Positions 6,904 through 15,900 of a stretch of DNA of 31,574 bases are shown piece by piece. The position numbers were made by a program, and so were the translations under genes. The notes beneath the pieces are model-generated. The model was not told the DNA's origin. It did no database searches and saw only the letters and a program-made list of their open reading frames with translations. The DNA is from DUQW01 sp050953825 (GTDB taxonomy: Bacteria; Bacillota_I; Bacilli_A; Acholeplasmatales; Acholeplasmataceae). The stretch lies in contig JBMNNF010000011.1 in the NCBI GenBank assembly GCA_050953825.1, forward strand, positions 1-31,574. The letters are read 5' to 3'. Positions within the stretch are counted from its first letter, which is position 1, and each line of letters starts with the position of its first letter.

Positions 6904-9241
6904 ATTAGTAAAAAGATTTCTAATGGTATTAATTTCATTAATGTTTATCGTGCTACAAATAGTAAATGTTAGAGCGGCAGTTACTATTAAGACAATTAAA
7001 GTTAATGGAGTTAATCTAGAAGTGGTAATAGATCCAATATCCTTTGATAATAAAGGACTAACTTTAGAAGATACTACTGATAAGGCGGTTTTATATACGC
7101 CAGATTGGCCGTATTTAAAACCTAATCGAACTATTGAATCAACTGAATATGTTGCGGTAATAAATGATAGTGGAGACTACATTATTCAAACCAAAAATAA
7201 GACAAAAGACAATGAAATCCCCTTAAACGGAGTAATTTTAAGCATTCCAACAACATTAACCTCTAATTTCAATATTGGTGATACTATTTCGCCTAACGGT
7301 GTTTTAATCAAAACATACGAACATGCATTTTCAAGTGATAAGGGTGTTAGGATAGGAATTAATTCAGTTAATACCCAATCTCAATATAATCAATTTACAT
7401 ACTATAACCGTTTATATGGAGAGAGAACGGCGACTAATAAGTTTAATACTAATGAGATTGTTGTAACTTTTGATGATACTTCAAATAATTTTAAAGTTAC
7501 CGGTGTTGGTAAAAGCGGAAACAATGAAATTCCCAAAGCGGGTTTTGTTGTAGCGGCTAACTCTAAACCTAAGATGTATATGTTTAACAATGGTGTTTTA
7601 TTTAATGAAGGCGATGTAATTGAATTAATTCAACTAGACTATATAAAACTTGGAAATGTAACTACTAGAAAATATACATCAATTAATGGAACAAGATTTG
7701 CTGATTATTTAGTTATTTATCCTGCGAGTTCCAACCCATCATTTTCGACCCAACAAAACATATACGGAATAGAAGTTGCGGTAGACAGTAATGGTTTTGT
7801 TGTTGAAAAGGGTATCTTAGTTACCATTCCAGAAGGTGGTTTTGCTGTTTCTGGTCATGGAGAGGCTCATACATTTATTGACGAAAATATTCATTTGGGT
7901 AGTGTTGTAAGTTATAACACAACCACTAAAACCATTACTGTTAGTAATCATGTTATTGACCAAACATTATATAACTACAAACACGAGTCAAATATTGTTA
8001 AAGAACAGGTTTATACTGCAAGAGATGGTATGTATGATGTTAATAACTTGGAAAGAGCTTTAGAAAACTTAACGACAATATTAGATGCGGTTGATTTAAT
8101 GGAGACTTTAAAAAATAAGATTCATAGTACGAATAATCCAGTTGATATTGGAACATTTTTAGATAAAAAAGATGAAATAGCGCCACTATTTGAACAAATC
8201 TTTTTTGATACAATCGTATCTAGAAGAATTGAATCAAGAGGAATCTGGCATCGTCCTTATGAAACAAATTTAGCTTTGATTGAAGCTACTTTAGATGAAT
8301 TGAAGTCAATGAATTTTACAGATGTATATTTAGAAACATTTTGGAATGGATATACAATCTATAAATCAAAATTTGCTCCATATCATGAAAGATTTGATGG
8401 TTTCATATATGGTGAGTATGAAGATTATATGGACGCTTTTATTAGTGAAGCTAAAAAACGTGACATTAATGTTCACGCATGGGTAGAAAACTTTTTTGTT
8501 GGTGCTACTTGGAGCCATAGTTCATTATGGACCGATCACGAAGGATGGCAAATAGTGAATGCCGATGGCAAAAATGTAATTACCGGCAAACCAGGTGGAG
8601 AAGAAGAGGGATTTTTATTTTTCGATCCAGCAAATCCTGATGCTAGAGACTTTATTAAAGATATCTATAAAGAGATTATTGAATTTGATATTGCGGGGTT
8701 GCATTTAGATTACATTAGATATCCTTCTGGAAATCTAGATGTTAAAAATAGTTCGGGATATACAGCATATGCAACACATGAATTTAAAAGATTATACAAT
8801 GTTACGGGAGATATTAGGGAACAGGTTAAAACCGATCCAGATCTTTATGAAAAATGGAATGAATATCGCCAATCTGTAATTGATTCATTTGTGGAAGAAC
8901 TTCATAATGAAATCAGAGCTCTAAATAGCAAAATTATTTTTTCAATGGCAGTTGGTCCTAATGCAGCATATTCAAAAGCGAATCTGATGCAAGATTGGAA
9001 GAAATGGGTTGAAAATGGCTGGATTGATTCAGTAGAACCAATGGTATATGTTAATGGGGTATCGGTAGTATCCTCAACGGTTAAAGATGCTAAAACAATT
9101 ATGTCTAAATATGCATATATGATGCCGGGTATTGCCCCAACTTATGATCAATTGCCGGATATTTATAATGCTTCATATACTGATGCAATCAATAAAAATG
9201 GCGCCCATGGTTCAAACGATTTTTGCAACATGGAATTATAG
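6896..9241 (+). CDS. Secreted GHL10 (DUF187-type) glycoside hydrolase, reading frame broken near its end
   Basis: The start ATG at 6896 has AGAAAGGA just upstream and overlaps the previous stop. A signal peptide covers residues 1-28, ending near VRA. Residues about 30-375 form a beta-rich region with three copies of an IP-x-x-G-x-x-xS pattern (NEIPLNG, NEIPKAG and TIPEGGFAVSGHG). From about residue 440 the GHL10 barrel begins with RGIWHRP. It continues with DVYLETFWNGYTIY, NVHAWVENFFVG, FFDPANPDARDF, GLHLDYIRYPSG (the likely active-site Asp) and FSMAVGPNAAYSKANL. The frame ends early as GSNDFCNMEL, where the paralogue has GSIIFAYHNL. One extra A at 9214-9216 explains this, and the true C-terminus continues in the next frame to 9851. 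It probably cleaves glycan at the cell surface. Confidence 0.8.
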   Translation: MSKLVKRFLMVLISLMFIVLQIVNVRAAVTIKTIKVNGVNLEVVIDPISFDNKGLTLEDTTDKAVLYTPDWPYLKPNRTIESTEYVAVINDSGDYIIQTKNKTKDNEIPLNGVILSIPTTLTSNFNIGDTISPNGVLIKTYEHAFSSDKGVRIGINSVNTQSQYNQFTYYNRLYGERTATNKFNTNEIVVTFDDTSNNFKVTGVGKSGNNEIPKAGFVVAANSKPKMYMFNNGVLFNEGDVIELIQLDYIKLGNVTTRKYTSINGTRFADYLVIYPASSNPSFSTQQNIYGIEVAVDSNGFVVEKGILVTIPEGGFAVSGHGEAHTFIDENIHLGSVVSYNTTTKTITVSNHVIDQTLYNYKHESNIVKEQVYTARDGMYDVNNLERALENLTTILDAVDLMETLKNKIHSTNNPVDIGTFLDKKDEIAPLFEQIFFDTIVSRRIESRGIWHRPYETNLALIEATLDELKSMNFTDVYLETFWNGYTIYKSKFAPYHERFDGFIYGEYEDYMDAFISEAKKRDINVHAWVENFFVGATWSHSSLWTDHEGWQIVNADGKNVITGKPGGEEEGFLFFDPANPDARDFIKDIYKEIIEFDIAGLHLDYIRYPSGNLDVKNSSGYTAYATHEFKRLYNVTGDIREQVKTDPDLYEKWNEYRQSVIDSFVEELHNEIRALNSKIIFSMAVGPNAAYSKANLMQDWKKWVENGWIDSVEPMVYVNGVSVVSSTVKDAKTIMSKYAYMMPGIAPTYDQLPDIYNASYTDAINKNGAHGSNDFCNMEL
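9213..9218 (+). other. Frameshift site (one extra A)
   Basis: The DNA reads GGTTCAAACGATTTTTGC. Removing one A gives codons for GSTIFATWNY, matching GSIIFAYHNL of the upstream paralogue and joining the two reading frames exactly. The run is only three As, so either a base-call or assembly error or a true mutation is possible. Confidence 0.75.
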
Positions 9242-9851
9242 AAACAAACCCCAATTACACGCTATTTTTCAAAATGGCACTTATAAAAATAAATCAGTTT
9301 CAATTCAAGATCCGATAAATGAAGTTTTCGCTATGTTTGTTGAAGATATTTTATATAAATTCGATAATATTTATATTAAAAATAATGTCTCAACTACCGA
9401 AAAGAGAAATGCTTTAGAAGCCAGATTAGACGAACTAACTAAAACCGATTATCAAAATCCAGTTGACTATTATGAACTTTACAAAGCTTTAGATCTTTTG
9501 AAATTAGAGTTGGTACTATATGCTGAGGGGGCAGCCATTGAACGTTTTATGGAAGATATCGAATATTTGATGGAAATATTAGATATCAGAATTTCTAGGT
9601 ATTTAATTAATAATAACCACTGGGATTTGACCCAAGAATCGCAAAGACCAAGTGTTTACGCTTTTGAATATCCAGCTAAAGAAAGTGAATCCAACAATAA
9701 TGGAAATTCAAATAATAACGAAACTCCGGGCCACAATGAAAAACCAGGTCCTAACATAAAATTAATTATTGGAGTTAGCGTTGGAGCGCTAGTTTTACTA
9801 GCTGCGGGAGTTTTTGCTGGGTTTATAATAATAAAACGTAAAAAATCTTAA
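9216..9851 (+). pseudogene. C-terminal part of the frameshifted GHL10 hydrolase with membrane anchor
   Basis: This continues the preceding gene in the next frame, from codons TIFATWNY, 211 residues to the stop. There is no good start codon with a ribosome site of its own; the upstream ATG at 9132 only reads the preceding gene out of frame. It holds the end of the barrel, then a helical domain (INEVFAMFVEDILYKF to MEDIEYLMEILDI). An Asn/Ser/Pro-rich spacer follows, then a single membrane helix of about 22 residues and a final KRKKS. The intact protein of about 984 residues would be secreted and held by its C-terminal helix. No LPXTG-type sortase signal is seen. Confidence 0.75.
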
Positions 9852-9873
9852 AAAAAGATTGTGCTTTTCGTGC

Positions 9874-9902
9874 TTGACTATACAAATGAAAGCGCTTATA
9901 AT
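9874..9902 (+). promoter_or_regulatory. Strong sigma-70-type promoter for the giant lipoprotein gene
   Basis: TTGACT (9874-9879) and a perfect TATAAT (9897-9902) are separated by exactly 17 nt. The site is 55 nt upstream of the ATG at 9958 and just after the GHL10 stop. It is the best promoter in the AT-rich locus and implies that the giant gene can be transcribed independently of the hydrolases. Confidence 0.85.
9887..9900 (+). promoter_or_regulatory. cre-like / LacI-family operator overlapping the promoter
   Basis: TGAAAGCGCTTATA matches the catabolite-responsive element pattern TGWAARCGYTWNCW at all but one position and has the palindromic core AAGCGCTT. It lies across the spacer and the start of the -10 box, where a bound repressor would block RNA polymerase. 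Either CcpA or a local LacI-type sugar regulator could use it. No regulator gene is in the window. Confidence 0.55.
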
Positions 9903-9957
9903 ATAGGTGTATAGGTGTCTATACAATCCTAAAAAAAATAAAAAAAGGAGGAAAAAT

Positions 9958-12900
9958 ATGAGAAAACCATTCAAATTTCTTTTGACGACTCTAACATTAT
10001 TAATGTTAGTGGTTGTTGGTCTTGTAGGTTGTGATCAAGATAAAACACTAGTTGACGCTTTTGATGACCTACAGATTGCGTTTTCAGTGGAAGGTGATAC
10101 CTTAGAAAAGGTAACGGGTAACCTTCAGTTGCCAACAAAAGTTGGAGAAGTCACAATTAGTTGGGTTTCAGATAACGAAGCTGTTATTTCTAACACCGGA
10201 AAAGTAGTAATGCCAAGTAAAGATACAGTTGTAAAATTGACAGCTACCTTGGAGTACAATGGTCAGACTAAAACTAAAACCTTTACCATTACTGTTAAAG
10301 CGGCAACATCAGTAGATACAATTGCACCACTACTAGAAGTTAAACCAAAGACTGTTAACCTAGAGTGGAATGAAGATTATGATTTAATGACTGGTGTTAC
10401 GGCAAGAGACAACGTTGATGGAACCATTACTAATAAAGTGGTAATTGATAAAGGTGGTTTTGACAAAACTGTTTCTGGTACGTATACGATTACGTACACT
10501 GTTAAGGATGAAGCTGGAAATACAACAACTGAAACTCGGACAATAACCGTAGCTGAAAAGAGAACAACTATTGAAATTGGTGGCAAGCAATATCAAATGG
10601 AATATAATCCACAATTACGCCCTGCTAACTCTCTATCATTCCCATTTAATTTAGAAACTGTCACAGTATTTGAAAAAGCTTATGCAGAATGGTTATTGGA
10701 ACACAATAATCAAAGATTTGCAGCTTATTGGTCAATAGTTGTAATATTAGATGCCGATAGGAAAATTGTTGAATATCGTGATCCTGTGACTAATCAAGTA
10801 AACGCTGAGGGTTCATCAGTTGGAACAACTTGGTGTACCGGTACACCAACAGCTGATAATAAAGCTTATGAACATCGTCAAGGTATGTTAGCCAACTTAA
10901 CTATTCCTAATGGCGGATATGTAGTAGTATTTATTAATGATGGTACTAACCTTGAAGGCTCACCACGCGCATTCGGTTATTCACAAGTTGTTGATCACGC
11001 ATTTGAAGCAATTGGAATTGAAGTTACGTTCAATAACGTTGATGATTCTGATAAATTTGACAAAACTAAAACCTATCCAGTAATCAAATTAGAAGAAGAA
11101 GAGCTTAATAACCGTTATATACCAATAATAGAAGCTGAAAAAGGAACTGAAATTACTAGTAAAAATGATTTATTACGTGGAGTAACAGTTTATCATGACA
11201 GAGAAGAATTAACTCCAGAAATTCACAAAATCATTAAAGTGGTTGATGGCGAAGAAACAGAAATCACTTGGGATCAAATTGATTCAGATAACACAGATGT
11301 AATTTACATGATTGTATATCGTGTTACTGACCAAGTTGGTAACGTTGAGGAAGAAACAAGAGTCATTAAATTTGTTAGTGATGAAGAAGAAGAAGAACCA
11401 GATCCAGATGCAATATATGTAACATTTAATGGGGTAGCTTCATTAGAACTAGTTCAAGACTATAGCTTTACTCAAAATATTGGTTATCAGTCAAAAGTAT
11501 TCCAATTTTCTAAAGAACAATGGCAAGTAGTTTCAGCTGTTGTTGATGCACCAGATTATAATAAGACAGGCAATTACAAAATGGCTAACTTGTCATTATT
11601 TGTCACTGATGCTGATGGTAAAGTAGTTGCCATTAGACTATATCAAGAATGGGTTGATGAGCCTCAATCAGGAATTCAACTTACTGTTGATAATGATGGT
11701 AAGATTGTAGCTGAACTTAAAGATGCATTTAGTAGAAATAATGTGGAAATTGGTGTCAACGACTTAATTCCTGAAGGTGGATATGTCTATGTACTTGCAA
11801 CTCCAACTCCAGGGGATGATTCAGGCTGGTCACCAGCGATGAAGCTTGGTTACAAATATTTATTAGGATTACAACCAGGATTATTAAAAACGGCATTTGA
11901 TTTAGATGGCAACGAATTTACTGATTGGACTAATCTTCCAGTTAATCCATTTGCTGCAGATTATGTAATTACCTTTGGTTCTGAGCGTGTCACTCCAGAA
12001 CAACCAACAATAATGTATGTTGTCATCGGCGAAGAAAGACACCTTGTCGAATTAGATTCCTATGATTGGAAAGACACAGGTGGAGTCGGTGTTGTTAACA
12101 CTCACGCATTAGTATTTAGTAAAGAGTATTTAAATTCACTACCAGGATATAATACAGAAACAGTAGATGATGATGAGGGAAGAAACTATACGATTAAATT
12201 TTCTGTTTTAGCAATTATTGATGAAGATGGTAAAGTTATTCAAATCAGAATTCACCCAGGTCACAAGATTACTTGGGATGCTACCAATGAAAAATATGTA
12301 GTAAATGACAAATTATTCACAGCGGAAACTATGCAAAAAGATATCGTCGCTGACATTCCTGATGGCGGATTTGTAGTCTTATTCCAAAATTCTACTGCTC
12401 CAGGAAACTCAATTAGAGCTTGGGGTTGTAAACAATTAACTGGATTTGCTGATGTTGGTGGCACTGGTTATGCAGCAGAAACAACCGGTGGAGTTGCCAA
12501 CATGACAGTTAATCCATTTGCTGCTGATTTCAAAATTTTATTTGAAAAAGAAGTTGTTGTACCAGAAGATCCAGAAGACCCAGAAGACCCAGAAGATCCA
12601 GAAGTACCAGAATTGATGTTTGTTGTCATTGGCGAAGAAATGTACCCTGTTGAATTAGATACTTATAAATGGGATGCTGATGGTGGTGTTGGTGCAATTG
12701 CCACTCACGCTTTAGCATTTAGTAAAGAATATTTAGCAGCACTACCAGGATACAATTCAGAAGATATAGCTGATGATGAAGGTAAGAACTATACTATTAA
12801 AAATTCAATTTTAGCAATTGTTGATGCTGATGGTAATATTGTTTCAATTAGAATTCACCCAGGTCACAAGATTACTTGGGATGCCACCAATGAAAAATAT

Positions 12901-15900
12901 GTGGTAAATGACAAATTATTCACAGCGACAACCATGCAAAAAGATATCGTAGCTGATATTCCAGATGGCGGATTTATGGTATTGTTCCAAAACTCTACTG
13001 CTCCAGGAAATGCCATTAGAGCTTGGGGTTGTAAACAATTAACCGGATTCGCTGATGTTGGTGGTACTGGTTATGCAGCAGAAACAACCGGTGGAGTTGT
13101 CAACATGACAGTTAATCCATTTATTGACGGATTCAAACTTCTACTTCTAAAAGAATCTGAAATAGAAGAACCAGAACCAATGTATGTTGTTATTGGTGAA
13201 GAAAAGTACCTTGTTGAATTAGATGCTTATAAATGGGATGCTGATGGTGGTGTTGGTGCGATTGCCACTCACGCTTTAGCGTTTAGTAAAGATTATTTAG
13301 CAGCACTACCAGGATACAATTCAGAAGATATAGCTGATGATGAAGGTAAGAACTATACTATTAAAAATTCAATTTTAGCAATTGTTGATGCTGATGGTAA
13401 TATTGTTTCAATTAGAATCCACCCAGGTCACAAGATTACTTGGGATGCTACCAATGAAAAATATGTGGTAAATGACAAATTATTCACAGCGACAACCATG
13501 CAAAAAGATATCGTAGCTGATATTCCAGATGGCGGATTTATGGTATTGTTCCAAAACTCTACTGCTCCAGGAAATGCCATTAGAGCTTGGGGTTGTAAAC
13601 AATTAACCGGATTCGCTGATGTTGGTGGTACTGGTTATGCAGCAGAAACAACCGGTGGAGTTGCCAACATGACAGTTAATCCATTTATTGACGGATTCAA
13701 ACTTCTACTTCTAAAAGAATCTGAAATAGCACCAACTTATGTTACATTCAATGGGGAAGCCTCTTTTGAATTAATCAAGGGCTTTGATTTTAAAACTAAT
13801 ATTGCATATGCAAAACATGCAATATATCAATTCACTAAAGAACAATGGCAACCAATTGCCGCTGTTGTTGATGCTGATGGCTATGTTAAAGATGATAGCA
13901 ATTACAAATTAGCTAACGTTGCATTATTTGTTACTGATGCCGATGGTAAAGTAGTAGCAGTTAGATTATATCAAGGTTGGACTACGAACCAAGCGGGAAT
14001 TCAATTAACGGTTGGTACTGATGGTAAGATTGTAGTTGATGCAACAAATGCCTTTGGTCGAAATAACTTAGAAATTGGTCTAAATGAACTAATTCCTGAA
14101 GGAGGATATGTTTATGTCCTTAACACTGGAACTCCAGGTGATGATTCAGGTTGGTCAGCCGCCATGAAATTCGGTTATGAATATTTATTAGGATTGCAAC
14201 CAGGTTTATATGATACAGCATTTGACTTAGAGGGCAATAAATTTACCGATTGGGCCAATCTTCCAGTTAATCCATTTGCTGCAGGTTATGTAATTACTTT
14301 CGGAACCGAATATATTCAACCACCAGCATTTGTCACAATTAACGGCGAAGCTTCATTTAAACTTATCTACGGATTCGATTTTAAAACCAATATTGCATAT
14401 GCTGAACACGCAGTATATCAATTCACTAAAGAACAATGGCAACCAATTGCCGCTGTTGTTGATGCTGATGGCTATGATAAAGATAATAGTAATTACAAAT
14501 TAGCTAACGTTGCACTATTTGTTACTGATGCTGATGGTAAAGTAGTGGCAGTTAGACTATATCAAGGTTGGACTACGAACCAAGCGGGAATTCAATTAAC
14601 AGTTGGTCCTGATGGTAAGATTGTAGCTGATGCGGCAAATGCCTTTAATCGAAATAACTTAGAAATTGGTCTGAATGAACTAATCCCTGATGGTGGATAT
14701 GTTTATGTTCTTGATACTGGAACTCCAGGTGACGATCTAGGGTGGTCAGCTGCCATGAAATTTGGGTATAAATACTTATTAGGACTGACACCAAGTTTAT
14801 ATAAGACAGCATATATATATGATGATGTTCCATTCGCAAATTGGACTAACCCTCCAATTAATCCATTTGCAGAGGGCTTTAAGGTTACCTTTGGTACTGA
14901 ATATATTGAACCAGAAGAAGAACCAGAACCAATGTATGTTGTAATTGGCATTGAAAAATATCCTGTTACATTAGATAATTATCGATGGGATGCTCCAGGT
15001 GGAGTCGGTGCACTAAATAATTATGCAGTAGCATTCAGTAAAGAATATTTAGCAGCATTACCAGGATATAATACCGATGATACAGCCGATGATGAAGGCA
15101 GAAATTATACTATTCAATATTCGATTTTAGCTATTACTGATGCTGATGGTAAAGTTATTCAAATTAGAATCCACTCAGGCCACAAGATTACTTGGGATGT
15201 TGAAAATAATAAATATGCAGTAGATAAAACTTCACTTACTGCGACAACCATGCAAAAAGGAATATTAGCTGATATTCCAGATGGTGGATTTGTCGTATTA
15301 TTTCAAAATTCAGGTGCCCCAGGAAATGCTATTAGAGCATGGGGTTGTCAACAATTAACTGGATTTGCCGATGTTGGTGGTGGTAAAGGAGGCTATCTGA
15401 ACGCTGAAACCGGCGGAGTTGAGAATATGACCGTTAATCCATTTATTGATGGATTCAAAGTCTTACTTCTAAAAGAATCTGAATTGCCACCAATTTATGT
15501 TACAATTAATGGCGAAGCTTCATTTGAACTAATCCGAGGCTTTGATTTTGCAACTAATATTGCATATGCTGAACACGCAGTATATCAATTCACTAAAGAA
15601 CAATGGCAACCAATTGCCGCTGTTGTTGATGCTGATGGCTATGATAAAGCTAATAGTAATTACAAATTAGCTAACGTTGCACTATTTGTTACTGATGCTG
15701 ATGGTAAAGTAGTGGCAGTTAGACTATATCAAGGTTGGACTACGAACCAAGCGGGAATTCAATTAACAGTTGGTCCTGATGGTAAGATTGTAGCTGATGC
15801 GGCAAATGCCTTTAATCGAAATAACTTAGAAATTGGTCTGAATGAACTAATCCCTGATGGTGGATATGTTTATGTTCTTGATACTGGAACTCCAGGTGAC

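Noticed and set aside
14645..14951. Minus-strand frames inside the repeat lipoprotein
   Set aside because: They arise from the low-complexity repeats of the real plus-strand gene and have no start signals.
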